This document shows positions 11,200-21,301 of a DNA stretch of 64,000 nt, piece after piece. The notes beneath the pieces are model-generated. The model saw only the letters and a list, made by a program, of their open reading frames with translations. It searched no databases and was not told the origin of the DNA. The position numbers and the translations under genes are program-made. Source of the DNA: Agrobacterium sp. RAC06. Its GTDB lineage: Bacteria > Pseudomonadota > Alphaproteobacteria > Rhizobiales > Rhizobiaceae. The first letter of the stretch is position 1, and each line of letters begins with the position of its first letter. The stretch is taken from assembly GCF_001713475.1 (NCBI RefSeq), contig NZ_CP016499.1, positions 2,108,001 to 2,172,000 on the forward strand, given 5' to 3'.

Positions 11200-12486
11200 A
11201 TGACATGGCAAAGCCCGATCGCGCCGGGGATTTCGTGGTATCAGGCGAGTGTTGGCGAGCGGCCGGAATACCCGGCCCTCGACGGTTCCACCTCTGCAGA
11301 CGTCGCCATCATCGGCGGCGGCTTTACCGGCCTGCAGGCCGCATTCAACCTTGCCCGCCTCGGCGTCTCGGTCGTGCTGATCGAGGGGGGCCGCTTCGGT
11401 GACGGCGCCTCGGGTCGCAATGGCGGCCAACTCGGCACCGGCCAGCGCGCATCTCCGGCAGAACTGGAGACCGAACTCGGCCTCGAGCGGTCAAAGGCGC
11501 TGTTCGAGATGGCGGAGAACGCCAAGCATTACCTGCTGGACTTCGCCGAACAGCACGGCATCGATATTGAATATCTTCCGGGGCAGATGAATGTCTCGCA
11601 CAAGCGCGGTGGGGAAGAGGAATATCGGCACGAGGCCGAGATCATGGCCGTTCGCTATGGCTATCCGCATATTTCCTTCATGGACCGGGAAGAAACCCAT
11701 GAGCGTGTCGGCTCGACGCGTTATCACTACGGCGTGCGCGATACCGGCACGGGGCACATCCATCCGCTGAAGCTGCTGGTTGGTCTGGCAAGGGTCGCGG
11801 CGGCGGCCGGAGCTCGCATCCACGAGATGACGCACGCGAACGCCATTCGCCAGGAAGGCGGCAAGACCTTAATCGACACGCCGCGTGGCACGATCACTGC
11901 CGACCGTCTGCTGATCGCGACCAATGCCTATATCGGCAATCTGGAGCCGGTGACGGCGGCCCATGTGATGCCGATCCGCTCCTTCATCGGGGCGACGGAA
12001 CCGCTGGACATGTTCCCGCAGGTGCTCAAGGGCTCGGAGGCAGTTGCCGACAGCCGGTTCGTGGTGCGCTACTTTCGCAAGAGTCGCGATGGGCGGCTTC
12101 TGTTCGGCGGGCGCGAGGCCTATACCGCCGATAGCCCCCGCGATATCTCGACCCATATCCGCCGGCAAATCGCCGAGATCTATCCCGATCTCAAGACCAT
12201 CGAGATCACCCATGGCTGGGGCGGATCGGTTGGCATTACCCTGCCGCGCAAGCCTTTTGCCCGGGATGTGATGCCCGGCGTAACCTCACTTGCGGGTTAT
12301 TCGGGACACGGCGTGATGCTCTCCAACTATTGCGGCAAGATGTATGCCGACATGGTGGCCGGCAATGCCCGAGAGCTGGACGTGCTCAAGGACCTGAAGA
12401 TCCCGCCCTTCCCAGGAGGTGCCAGCCTGCGCAAGCCGCTGCTGTTCCTCGCGCTCACCTGGTATGCGCTCCGGGACCGTTTCTGA
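11200..12486 (+). CDS. FAD-dependent oxidoreductase, probable gamma-glutamylputrescine oxidase (PuuB-like)
   Basis: DAO-family flavoenzyme of 428 residues. The Rossmann motif ADVAIIGGGFTGLQAAFNLA sits at about residues 28-47, followed by the family stretch DGASGRNGGQLG; the C-terminal GYSGHGVMLSNYCGKMYAD is the conserved FAD-covering loop of PuuB/PuuB-like oxidases. It would oxidise gamma-glutamylputrescine to the aldehyde with release of ammonia and peroxide. ATG 11200 is preceded by GGGAGG seven bases upstream and lies 13 bases after the puuA-like stop, so the two are surely one operon. The aldehyde dehydrogenase and hydrolase of the full pathway are not adjacent. Confidence 0.85.
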   Translation: MTWQSPIAPGISWYQASVGERPEYPALDGSTSADVAIIGGGFTGLQAAFNLARLGVSVVLIEGGRFGDGASGRNGGQLGTGQRASPAELETELGLERSKALFEMAENAKHYLLDFAEQHGIDIEYLPGQMNVSHKRGGEEEYRHEAEIMAVRYGYPHISFMDREETHERVGSTRYHYGVRDTGTGHIHPLKLLVGLARVAAAAGARIHEMTHANAIRQEGGKTLIDTPRGTITADRLLIATNAYIGNLEPVTAAHVMPIRSFIGATEPLDMFPQVLKGSEAVADSRFVVRYFRKSRDGRLLFGGREAYTADSPRDISTHIRRQIAEIYPDLKTIEITHGWGGSVGITLPRKPFARDVMPGVTSLAGYSGHGVMLSNYCGKMYADMVAGNARELDVLKDLKIPPFPGGASLRKPLLFLALTWYALRDRF

Positions 12487-12497
12487 TACGTGAGTGC

Positions 12498-12540
12498 CAC
12501 CTGCCGGAGCCGCTCACACTGGGCGCTGGCAGGTGTGTTT
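12498..12540 (+). terminator. Candidate terminator hairpin after the puu-like pair
   Basis: CACCTGCC (12498-12505) pairs with GGCAGGTG (12528-12535), followed by TGTTTG. The loop is 22 bases and the T run is weak, so the call is tentative. Confidence 0.4.
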
Positions 12541-12670
12541 GATTGTCGCAGAACACACTTTGTTCTTCCTTCCAGCGCCATCCAAAGACAATTTCCACCC
12601 GGTCGGGGTGGCTTTTTTAAATCGATTAGATTAGAACCTATCCAACGAATTTGCCGAACGAGAGATGCGC

Positions 12671-14143
<1,473 letters not shown>

Positions 14144-14154
14144 GGCCCGGACCA

Positions 14155-14853
14155 ATGGCGCATCAGATGAAGATTTTCGAGAACGGAGCCGCTCTTGCGG
14201 CTGGTCTCGCCGATACCGTGGCTTCGGCCTTGTCGGCTGCGATTGCCGAGCGCGGCGAAGCGACGCTTGCCGTCTCCGGTGGCTCGACACCCAAGGCTTT
14301 CTTCGAGGCGCTGTCGACACGCATCCTCGACTGGACCAAAGTGAAAGTCACCTTGGTCGACGAACGTTTCGTGCCCGAAGACAATCCGCGTTCGAACCAT
14401 CTGCTGGTCAAGACGCATCTTCTGAAGAATGAAGCGGTGGCGGCGGAATTCGTGCCGCTCTACCGTCCTGAGGCAACGATCGAGGATGCTGCGAAGACAG
14501 CGTCCGGGATCGTGACGGGCATGAGCCAACCTTTCGACGTGGCGATCCTCGGCATGGGGACGGATGGGCATACCGCCTCCTTCTTCCCCGGCGGCGATCA
14601 CCTTGCTGCAGCACTCGATCTTTCGCTGCCGCGCCGCGTCATGACCATGGAAGCGCCGGGGGCGGGCGAGGCTCGCCTCACCCTCTCCTTCTCGGCGCTT
14701 CACGATGCCGGCCTTCTCGTGGTTCACATCGAGGGCGCCGAAAAGAAGGCCTTGCTGGAGAAGGCGCTTGCCGGCACGGACGAGGCAGAGATGCCGATCC
14801 GGGCCGTTCTTGAACGGGCCCACACCGCAACCGACATCTACTGGGCGCCCTGA
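14155..14853 (+). CDS. pgl: 6-phosphogluconolactonase
   Basis: Hydrolyses 6-phosphogluconolactone to 6-phosphogluconate. It has 232 residues, typical of the DevB/NagB-like family. Motifs: AVSGGSTPKAFFEAL (about 38-52), VTLVDERFVPEDNPRSNH (about 64-81) and ILGMGTDGHTASFFPG (about 131-146) with the catalytic region. It sits between zwf and edd in the same direction, 11 bases after zwf, so it is the middle step of the operon. Start ATG 14155; ATG 14167 (MKIFENG) is an in-frame alternative. Confidence 0.95.
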   Translation: MAHQMKIFENGAALAAGLADTVASALSAAIAERGEATLAVSGGSTPKAFFEALSTRILDWTKVKVTLVDERFVPEDNPRSNHLLVKTHLLKNEAVAAEFVPLYRPEATIEDAAKTASGIVTGMSQPFDVAILGMGTDGHTASFFPGGDHLAAALDLSLPRRVMTMEAPGAGEARLTLSFSALHDAGLLVVHIEGAEKKALLEKALAGTDEAEMPIRAVLERAHTATDIYWAP

Positions 14854-14976
14854 GGGAGAGCCCTCGCCTGTCGGAGCGTTCCGGCAGGTGATGCGCATAA
14901 GACGAGTTTCACGGCCGAGGAGGCCTTTGCGCGATGTGCGCCTTGAGCGCCCGCGCCAGATGAGGAGCAATATCTC

Positions 14977-16794
14977 ATGAGTGCAGACAGCCGCATCGAA
15001 GCCATCACCAAGCGGATCGTCGAGCGTTCCAAACCGACCCGCGAAGCCTATCTCGACCGCACACGTCGGGCAATCTCCAAGGGCGTGCATCGTTCGACGC
15101 TGTCATGCGGCAACCTCGCCCATGGCTTCGCCGTCTGTTCCCCCAAGGACAAGGAAGCCCTGGCCGGCGACGTGGTGCCGAACCTCGGCATCATCACGGC
15201 CTATAACGACATGCTCTCGGCCCACCAGCCCTTTGAGACCTATCCGGCGCTGATCCGCCAGGCAGCATCCGAAGCCGGCGGCGTGGCACAGGTCGCGGGT
15301 GGTGTTCCCGCAATGTGCGACGGCGTAACCCAGGGCCAGCCGGGCATGGAGCTCTCGCTCTTCTCGCGCGATGCGATCGCGATGTCGGCGGCCATCGGCC
15401 TGTCGCACAACATGTTCGACAGCTCCGTTTATCTCGGCGTCTGCGACAAGATCGTGCCCGGTCTGATGATCGCTGCCCTCACCTTCGGCCACCTGCCCGC
15501 CGTATTCGTTCCTGCCGGACCGATGACGACCGGTCTCCCGAACGACGAGAAGTCGCGCATTCGCCAGCTCTATGCCGAGGGCAAGGTCGGGCGTGCGGAA
15601 CTGCTCGAAGCGGAATCCAAGTCCTATCATGGGCCGGGCACCTGTACCTTCTACGGTACGGCCAACTCCAACCAGATGCTGATGGAGATCATGGGCTTCC
15701 ACCTGCCCGGCGCCTCCTTCATCAATCCGGGCACGCCGCTGCGCGACGCTCTCACCAAGGAAGCAACCAAGCGCGCGCTCGCCATTACCGCGCTCGGCAA
15801 CGAGTTCACGCCAGCGGGCGAGATGATCGACGAACGCTCGATCGTCAACGGTGTCGTCGGTCTGCACGCAACCGGCGGCTCCACCAACCATACGATCCAC
15901 CTGATCGCCATGGCGCGAGCCGGCGGCATCCAGCTCACCTGGCAGGACATTTCGGAGCTTTCCGACATCGTGCCGCTGCTCGCCCGCGTCTATCCGAACG
16001 GGCTTGCCGATGTGAACCATTTCCACGCTGCCGGTGGCATGGGCTTCCTGATCAAGCAGTTGCTCAAGGCTGGTTACGTGCATGACGACGTACGCACCGT
16101 CTACGGCCAGGGTCTGGCTGCCTATACGATCGATCCGAAGCTCGGCGATGACGGTAACGTCCACCGAGAGCCGGCAGCGGAGGTGAGCGCCGATCCGAAG
16201 GTGCTGACAACGATCGACAAGCCTTTCCAGGCCAATGGCGGATTGAAGATGCTGACGGGAAATCTCGGCAAGGCGGTCATCAAGATTTCGGCCGTCAAGC
16301 CGGAGCGCCATGTCGTCGAAGCCCCCGCGATCGTCTTCAACGATCAGCAGGAACTGCAGGATGCTTTCAAGGCCGGCAAGCTGGAAAAGGACTTCATCGC
16401 CGTCGTTCGCTTCCAGGGTCCCAAGGCCAACGGCATGCCGGAACTGCACCGTCTGACACCACCGCTCGGCGTTCTTCAGGATCGCGGCTTCAAGGTGGCG
16501 CTCGTCACCGACGGGCGCATGTCCGGCGCCTCGGGCAAGATCCCGGCAGCGATCCACCTGACGCCGGAAGCCGTCGATGGCGGCGCAATTGCCAAGATCA
16601 AGGACGGAGACATTGTCCGGCTGGACGCTATCGCCGGCACGCTCGAAGTTATGGTCGATGCCGCAGAATTCGATGCCCGGCCGCTGGCGACGACCAATCT
16701 GGATGACAATGAATTCGGTATGGGACGCGAGTTGTTTGCGAGCTTCCGCAGGATCGCCGGGCCTGCCGACCAAGGCGCAAGCGTCTTGTTCTGA
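14977..16794 (+). CDS. edd: Phosphogluconate dehydratase
   Basis: Entner-Doudoroff enzyme that dehydrates 6-phosphogluconate to 2-keto-3-deoxy-6-phosphogluconate. It has 605 residues, as usual, and belongs to the IlvD/Edd iron-sulfur dehydratases. The cluster-binding cysteines are seen in [19 protein letters not shown] (about 110-128) and in [16 protein letters not shown] (about 211-226); the C-terminal [20 protein letters not shown] is a family signature. It is third in zwf-pgl-edd, 123 bases after pgl, and ends before a strong terminator. The aldolase gene (eda) is not in the window. Confidence 0.97.
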   Translation: MSADSRIEAITKRIVERSKPTREAYLDRTRRAISKGVHRSTLSCGNLAHGFAVCSPKDKEALAGDVVPNLGIITAYNDMLSAHQPFETYPALIRQAASEAGGVAQVAGGVPAMCDGVTQGQPGMELSLFSRDAIAMSAAIGLSHNMFDSSVYLGVCDKIVPGLMIAALTFGHLPAVFVPAGPMTTGLPNDEKSRIRQLYAEGKVGRAELLEAESKSYHGPGTCTFYGTANSNQMLMEIMGFHLPGASFINPGTPLRDALTKEATKRALAITALGNEFTPAGEMIDERSIVNGVVGLHATGGSTNHTIHLIAMARAGGIQLTWQDISELSDIVPLLARVYPNGLADVNHFHAAGGMGFLIKQLLKAGYVHDDVRTVYGQGLAAYTIDPKLGDDGNVHREPAAEVSADPKVLTTIDKPFQANGGLKMLTGNLGKAVIKISAVKPERHVVEAPAIVFNDQQELQDAFKAGKLEKDFIAVVRFQGPKANGMPELHRLTPPLGVLQDRGFKVALVTDGRMSGASGKIPAAIHLTPEAVDGGAIAKIKDGDIVRLDAIAGTLEVMVDAAEFDARPLATTNLDDNEFGMGRELFASFRRIAGPADQGASVLF

Positions 16795-16823
16795 ATCCGT
16801 CTTTTGCGCACATGTTTGACTAG

Positions 16824-16850
16824 AGGCCGCGAGCGATCGCGGCCTTTTTT
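16824..16850 (+). terminator. Rho-independent terminator of zwf-pgl-edd
   Basis: AGGCCGCGA (16824-16832) pairs perfectly with TCGCGGCCT (16837-16845) around the loop GCGA and runs into TTTTTT. It is 30 bases after the edd stop. Confidence 0.95.
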
Positions 16851-17071
16851 GTCTGTTCCGACTGACAGTGTTCGTCCGGCAGTGTGTTCGCAAACGCGTC
16901 CTTTAATAAATTCGACACTTCTAATTTTATATAATTTGATACAGAAACAAACGCGATATCAATAGGTTATACAAAACGACGATTCTGCTGCTGCACCTTC
17001 GCCCTTTGTCTACCTTTTGAATGTGCGGTCCGGTTTCTGAAGCAGGAAGTTGGCCAAAGGACCAAGGCAAC
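16851..17071. other. AT-rich intergenic region ahead of the PAS chemoreceptor
   Basis: The 220 bases include an unusually AT-rich stretch at about 16908-16980 for this GC-rich window, containing TTTTATATAATTTGATAC. It is the likely promoter region of the chemoreceptor gene. I see no open frame or repeat in it. Confidence 0.45.
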
Positions 17072-18868
17072 ATGTTTGGAATGTCCAGCAACACCCACTC
17101 GCAGCTTGAATCGCTTGAGGTCATTACCGCGAACATCATGATCGCCGACGACAAACTCAACATCCGCTACATGAACACCGCTACGAAGGCGATGTTGAAG
17201 GAAGCGGAGAGTGACCTGAAGAAGGAATTGCCGCGCTTCGACTTCGACAGGCTGATCGGCAGCAATATCGACATCTTCCACAAAGATCCCGGGCATCAGC
17301 GTAACATGCTGTCGAGCCTGAAGAATCAGCACAAGGCAACCATCTGGGTCGGCCACCGGGCTTTTGACCTGATCGTCACGCCGTTGAAGAATGGCGCCAA
17401 AACCACCGGCTTCGTCGTCGAATGGGCCAACGCCAAGGAACGGTTGCAGAACCTCGATTTCCAGAACCAGATGGAGGCCATCAGCCGCGTCCAGGCCATC
17501 ATCGAATTCACGCCGCAAGGGGAAGTGGTCTCGGCCAATCAGAACTTTCTTGATGCCCTCGGCTACCGAATGGACGAGATCAAGGGCAAGCAGCACAGTC
17601 TGTTTGTCGACCCCGAATATGCGCGCACGCCTGACTATCAGGATTTCTGGACGCAGTTGCGAGCCGGCAAGTTCCAGGCCGCCGAGTTCACCCGCTACGG
17701 CAAGGGCGGCAAGAAGGTCGTGATAAACGCCTCCTACAATCCGATCATGGACGATCGCGGCCGTGTGACCAAGGTGGTGAAATTTGCCACCGATGTGACC
17801 GAGCGCGTGCATGCCGTGGACACGATCGGCGATGCGCTTGGACGCATGGCCAAGGGCGATGTCAGCTTCACGATCGACAGACCCTTCGCTCCTGATTTCG
17901 AAGCTCTCAGAACCAACCTCAACGACGCCATGATACAGCTCGCGACCACACTCGGTGCCGTGGCGCAATCGACCGACCAGATCGACAGCGGCAGCCGCGA
18001 GATCAGCTCGAGCGCCGAAGACCTGTCGAAACGCACGGAACAGCAGGCGGCTTCGCTCGAGGAGACGGCAGCGGCCCTCGACCAGATCACCGTCAACGTC
18101 AACAACGCCTCGAAGCGTGCCGAAGAGGCCCGTCACGCCACCCAGGCGGCCGACACAAGCGCTACCCGCTCTGGCCAGATCGTCGCAGAAGCCGTGGGGG
18201 CCATGGCACGCATCGAGCAGTCCTCGAACCAGATCTCCAACATCATCGGGGTGATCGACGAAATCGCCTTCCAGACGAACCTGCTGGCGCTGAATGCCGG
18301 TGTCGAGGCGGCTCGCGCGGGTGAAGCGGGCAAGGGTTTTGCCGTCGTTGCGCAGGAAGTCCGCGAGCTCGCCCAACGGTCGGCGCAGGCGGCGAAGGAG
18401 ATCAAGGAGCTGATCCGCAACTCGTCCGAAGAGGTGAAGAACGGCGTCAAGCTCGTCAGCGAGACCGGTGAGGCCTTGAAGACGATCCAGGACAACATTG
18501 TTGCGGTTAACGACCACATGCAGGCCATAGCCAGTTCGGCACGCGAACAGGCAACCGGCCTCTCCGAGGTCAACTCGGCGGTCAATCAGATGGACCAGGT
18601 CACCCAGCAGAACGCGGCCATGGTGGAAGAGTCCAACGCTGCGAGCGCCACGCTGGCAACGGAGACACAGCGGCTTCGCCAGTTCATCTCCCGCTTTACC
18701 CTCGGCAGGCACTATACCGGCCAGCAGGGTGCGACGTCAGCATCCCATGGTGCGGCACGCGCTCACACGCCATCCAGCCCGGCAGCAGCACCCCGGCGCG
18801 CACCGGGACGCCCGGCGCAGACGCATGGAAATGCCGCTCTCAAGCAGGACGAGTGGCAGGAGTTCTGA
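17072..18868 (+). CDS. Soluble methyl-accepting chemotaxis protein with two PAS domains
   Basis: Cytoplasmic chemoreceptor of about 598 residues without transmembrane segments. Two PAS domains lie at about 15-115 ([18 protein letters not shown]) and 135-240 ([20 protein letters not shown], then [15 protein letters not shown]), followed by a HAMP-like piece ([20 protein letters not shown]) and the signalling domain with tip [20 protein letters not shown]. The protein ends [13 protein letters not shown] resembles the C-terminal tethers that recruit CheR/CheB. ATG 17072 (MFGMSS) is preferred over the upstream frame start at 17021, which adds non-homologous residues. It resembles S. meliloti McpY in lacking membrane segments; the PAS cofactor, if any, is unknown. 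Confidence 0.92.
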   Translation: MFGMSSNTHSQLESLEVITANIMIADDKLNIRYMNTATKAMLKEAESDLKKELPRFDFDRLIGSNIDIFHKDPGHQRNMLSSLKNQHKATIWVGHRAFDLIVTPLKNGAKTTGFVVEWANAKERLQNLDFQNQMEAISRVQAIIEFTPQGEVVSANQNFLDALGYRMDEIKGKQHSLFVDPEYARTPDYQDFWTQLRAGKFQAAEFTRYGKGGKKVVINASYNPIMDDRGRVTKVVKFATDVTERVHAVDTIGDALGRMAKGDVSFTIDRPFAPDFEALRTNLNDAMIQLATTLGAVAQSTDQIDSGSREISSSAEDLSKRTEQQAASLEETAAALDQITVNVNNASKRAEEARHATQAADTSATRSGQIVAEAVGAMARIEQSSNQISNIIGVIDEIAFQTNLLALNAGVEAARAGEAGKGFAVVAQEVRELAQRSAQAAKEIKELIRNSSEEVKNGVKLVSETGEALKTIQDNIVAVNDHMQAIASSAREQATGLSEVNSAVNQMDQVTQQNAAMVEESNAASATLATETQRLRQFISRFTLGRHYTGQQGATSASHGAARAHTPSSPAAAPRRAPGRPAQTHGNAALKQDEWQEF

Positions 18869-18911
18869 GCCTGACAAGGGTCGCGCCCGCACGCCGGGCG
18901 CGACGCCACAC

Positions 18912-19619
18912 TTATGGGCGCGGCATCTTTGCAAAGCCCTTGCCCAGGATCGGGCCTGTCGGCTTGCCCGTCGGTGATCCACCCAAAGGCTCCACCGTGA
19001 TCTCGTAGAGCTGCTCCTCCATCGGGCCGGGAAGATCAGGCCCTTCGACTGTTGCCGTCCGCCAGCCGTCGAGAACGCCGAGCGATACCGGTCCGGTATC
19101 GCTTGACGGCAGCGTCCAGAGCTGCAGCGACCGGTCTGCTGCCACGGACACGTCGGAGAGCGGGATCACCTTGGCCGTGTCATTGCCGAAATCCTCGATC
19201 ATGACGACCGGCTCGCCCTGTTCATTCATCAGGACGGCGATGACCTGTGGCTCCGCGCTGCGGAGAAGGGTAAAGGACAAGGCACCGACGAGCAGGAGCG
19301 AGGCGGCCGCAGCCGACAGACCGAAACCTCGCCACCAGGAGAGGCCGTTGTCGTTGACAGCCGCTGGCGGAGCGGCGGCGCTCTTCGTTCGCTCCTGCGG
19401 ACCAAGCTGTCGTTCAATCCTTGCCCAGAGATCGGGAGAGACACTCGTGGTCGGACCGACGAGGTCGAGCTCCAGGAACTTATCACGCGACACGGCAACG
19501 GCACGGGCGAGGCTCTCGTCGCGTTCCATCTCGGTTTCGGTTGAACGATGCTCGTCCTCGTCCATCAGTCCGAGAACATAGGCATCGGCGCGTTCGGCTA
19601 AAGTGTGCCATGTGCTCAT
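18912..19619 (-). CDS. Anti-sigma factor, RskA type
   Basis: Inner-membrane anti-sigma factor of about 235 residues. The N-terminal cytoplasmic part (WHTLAERADAYVLGLMDEDE) is the usual RskA sigma-binding helix bundle; it has no zinc-binding HxxxCxxC. One transmembrane helix follows (GLSAAAASLLLVGALSFTLL, about 100-120), then the periplasmic RskA C-terminal domain ending LYEITVEPLGGSPTGKPTGP, its signature. The start ATG at 19619 overlaps the sigma stop as ATGA, so the two are translationally coupled, as expected for a sigma/anti-sigma pair. The releasing signal is not evident from sequence. Confidence 0.9.
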   Translation of the reverse strand: MSTWHTLAERADAYVLGLMDEDEHRSTETEMERDESLARAVAVSRDKFLELDLVGPTTSVSPDLWARIERQLGPQERTKSAAAPPAAVNDNGLSWWRGFGLSAAAASLLLVGALSFTLLRSAEPQVIAVLMNEQGEPVVMIEDFGNDTAKVIPLSDVSVAADRSLQLWTLPSSDTGPVSLGVLDGWRTATVEGPDLPGPMEEQLYEITVEPLGGSPTGKPTGPILGKGFAKMPRP

Positions 19620-20167
19620 GCCATGCACTCCCTCAGCGCTACCAGCGAGCGGCGGATCCAGGCCTTGGCGGTCCCAAGCGGCAATTTCAAACGACCGGCG
19701 ATCTCGCCATGGCTGTAGCCGGAGACATAAGCCATCATGACCGTCTTGCGACGCAGCCCGTCGAGCCGTCCAAGACAGGCGCGCAGGCGGCTTGTTGTAT
19801 CGAGCTGATCGAACAGATCGTGATAGAGGGCATCCGCGCCCTCATCCTGCAGTCGCTCGAGGCTGTCCGTTTCAGTCAGATCTTCCCGCCCACCATCCCG
19901 GAGTGCATTCAGCGAGCGTGACCGAACAATTGCAAAGATCCATCCGCGCGCGGAGCCGCGCGACGGATCGTACTGCCAGGCCTTGTTCCAGATCTGCAAG
20001 AAGGCTTCCTGGACGATTTCCTCCGCCAGGTCGTGACGACGCAAGATTCGCTCAGCCACCGTGACCATGCGAGCCGCCTCGCTTTCGTAGATCAAGGCCA
20101 GGCCGTTGCGATCCCCTGCGGCACAGGCTTTCAGTGCCACACCGAGCTTATCTTGCTCATTCTCCAT
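19616..20167 (-). CDS. RNA polymerase ECF sigma factor (SigK/RskA-type pair)
   Basis: Extracytoplasmic-function sigma factor of 183 residues. Region 2 is near residues 25-95 (SEAARMVTVAERILRRHDLA, EEIVQEAFLQIWNKAWQYDP, GWIFAIVRSRSLNALRD) and region 4 near 130-183 (LRRKTVMMAYVSGYSHGEIA, RLKLPLGTAKAWIRRSLVAL). I chose ATG 20167 because GGAAGG precedes it and the protein then begins MENEQDKLG; the frame stays open 300 bases further but that part lacks sigma homology and runs through the divergent promoter region. The anti-sigma overlaps its end. It is divergent from a DUF4394 gene and both are fronted by the same bipartite motif. Confidence 0.93.
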   Translation of the reverse strand: MENEQDKLGVALKACAAGDRNGLALIYESEAARMVTVAERILRRHDLAEEIVQEAFLQIWNKAWQYDPSRGSARGWIFAIVRSRSLNALRDGGREDLTETDSLERLQDEGADALYHDLFDQLDTTSRLRACLGRLDGLRRKTVMMAYVSGYSHGEIAGRLKLPLGTAKAWIRRSLVALRECMA

Positions 20168-20296
20168 CCAGCTTCCTTCCAAGAACCTGCGCGGAAAGTA
20201 GCTCACCCGTCTGATTTGGCAACCTGCACCACATGCACCCGCCGAAGAACTGCCGCTCGTCATCGCCACGTCCATGAGTTTCTCCTTCATTTCGGA

Positions 20297-20324
20297 GACA
20301 CGCGACGAGCGTCTCTGGATGCAG
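20297..20324 (-). promoter_or_regulatory. Candidate ECF promoter for the sigma/anti-sigma operon
   Basis: Read on the minus strand, CTGCATCCA (20324-20316) is followed after 11 bases by CGCGTGTCT (about 20304-20296). GCATCC and CGTGTC are 14 bases apart. The same two blocks occur in the opposite orientation in front of the DUF4394 gene, the layout expected for -35 and -10 elements of an autoregulated sigma factor. It implies a sigma leader of about 125 bases. Confidence 0.6.
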
Positions 20325-20344
20325 AAGAAAAAAACTTCTGACGC

Positions 20345-20374
20345 CTGCATCCAATCGGCATCTGCCGCGTGTCT
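20345..20374 (+). promoter_or_regulatory. Candidate ECF promoter for the DUF4394 gene
   Basis: CTGCATCCA (20345-20353), 12 bases, then CGCGTGTCT (20366-20374). GCATCC and CGTGTC are 15 bases apart, one more than in the divergent copy. The element ends about 56 bases before the start codon at 20430. Confidence 0.6.
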
Positions 20375-20429
20375 TTGGTTCAGGAGGCACCAGATCGGTG
20401 TCGCCACCATCCAAACGGGAGAGTTTTCC

Positions 20430-21215
20430 ATGACCAGCATCCGTATCCTCAGCCTTGCCGCAGCCACCGCCCTTGCGGCCTTCGGCGCCCAGGCCGCTCA
20501 GGTCGTCGGTCTCGCAGGCGACAAGACGCTCGTGATGTTCGACACTGAAAAGCCTGAAGTCTCGAAGTCGATGGACGTCACCGGCGTCGATCGCCTCGTC
20601 GGCATCGACTACCGTCCGGCCAATCAGACCATCGTTGGCGTGACGGCGGACAATGTCATCGTCACCATCGATCCGGAAACCGGCGCGGCAACGGAACTCG
20701 CCAAGATGGACAAGCCGCTGACGATCGGCGATGCGCCTGTGGTCGTGAACTTCAACCCGGCGGCTGACCGGCTGCGCTACATGACCGGCACCACCAATCA
20801 TCGCGTCCATCCCGACACGGGTGCCGTGACCGTGGACGGCAGCCTCGTCTTCGAGGAAGGCGACATGCACAAGGGCGAAACCCCGAATACAGTCGCTGCC
20901 GCCTATACGAATTCTGTCGGCAAGCCGGAAAAGACCGCGATGTACAACATCGACGCGACGATCGGCGCGCTCATCCAGCAGACCAAGCCGAATGACGGAA
21001 CGCTGAAGGCGATCGGCAAGCTGGGCATCGAGGGCATGCCGAAGACCTATGCCTTCGACATCGAAGCGGGAGCCGACGGCAAGAATACCGCCTGGCTGGT
21101 TGCCGATAGCGCACTCTACACGGTCAGCCTTGAAACGGGTGCAGCAACGAAGACCGGTGACATCACCGGTGCGCCGGCGGCGATCAAGTCGATCACGGTG
21201 ATCCCGGCGATGTAA
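20430..21215 (+). CDS. DUF4394 domain-containing exported protein
   Basis: Predicted periplasmic protein of 261 residues: signal peptide MTSIRILSLAAATALAAFGA with cleavage near AQA-AQ, then repeated short beta-propeller-like units (VVGLAGDKTLVMFDTEKPE, GIDYRPANQTIVGVTADNVI, VNFNPAADRLRYMTGTTNH, AFDIEAGADGKNTAWLVADS). It matches my memory of DUF4394, whose biochemical role is unknown. The start ATG 20430 has GGGAG about nine bases upstream. It is divergent from the ECF sigma gene and carries the same candidate promoter, so it is the likely main target of the module. No catalytic residues can be assigned. Confidence 0.85.
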   Translation: MTSIRILSLAAATALAAFGAQAAQVVGLAGDKTLVMFDTEKPEVSKSMDVTGVDRLVGIDYRPANQTIVGVTADNVIVTIDPETGAATELAKMDKPLTIGDAPVVVNFNPAADRLRYMTGTTNHRVHPDTGAVTVDGSLVFEEGDMHKGETPNTVAAAYTNSVGKPEKTAMYNIDATIGALIQQTKPNDGTLKAIGKLGIEGMPKTYAFDIEAGADGKNTAWLVADSALYTVSLETGAATKTGDITGAPAAIKSITVIPAM

Positions 21216-21263
21216 GCCAGAGCTTACAAGGGGCCTGTATCCGCAGGCTCCGCCAAGCAAAGC

Positions 21264-21300
21264 GAAAAGGCCTCCGCGAGATCATCGCGGAGGCCTTTTC
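21264..21300. terminator. Bidirectional terminator between DUF4394 and DUF2778 genes
   Basis: GAAAAGGCCTCCGCGA (21264-21279) pairs perfectly over 16 bases with TCGCGGAGGCCTTTTC (21285-21300) around GATCA. A and T runs at the ends suit termination in both directions of these convergent genes. Confidence 0.93.
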
Positions 21301-21301
21301 A

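Noticed and set aside
9729..11201. 490-codon open frame antisense to the puuA-like gene
   Set aside because: Glutamine-synthetase motifs on the plus strand are unambiguous; the other strand is a shadow.
20168..20467. In-frame 100-codon extension of the ECF sigma gene
   Set aside because: It lacks sigma homology and would place the start inside or beyond the candidate divergent promoters; ATG 20167 has a good ribosome site.
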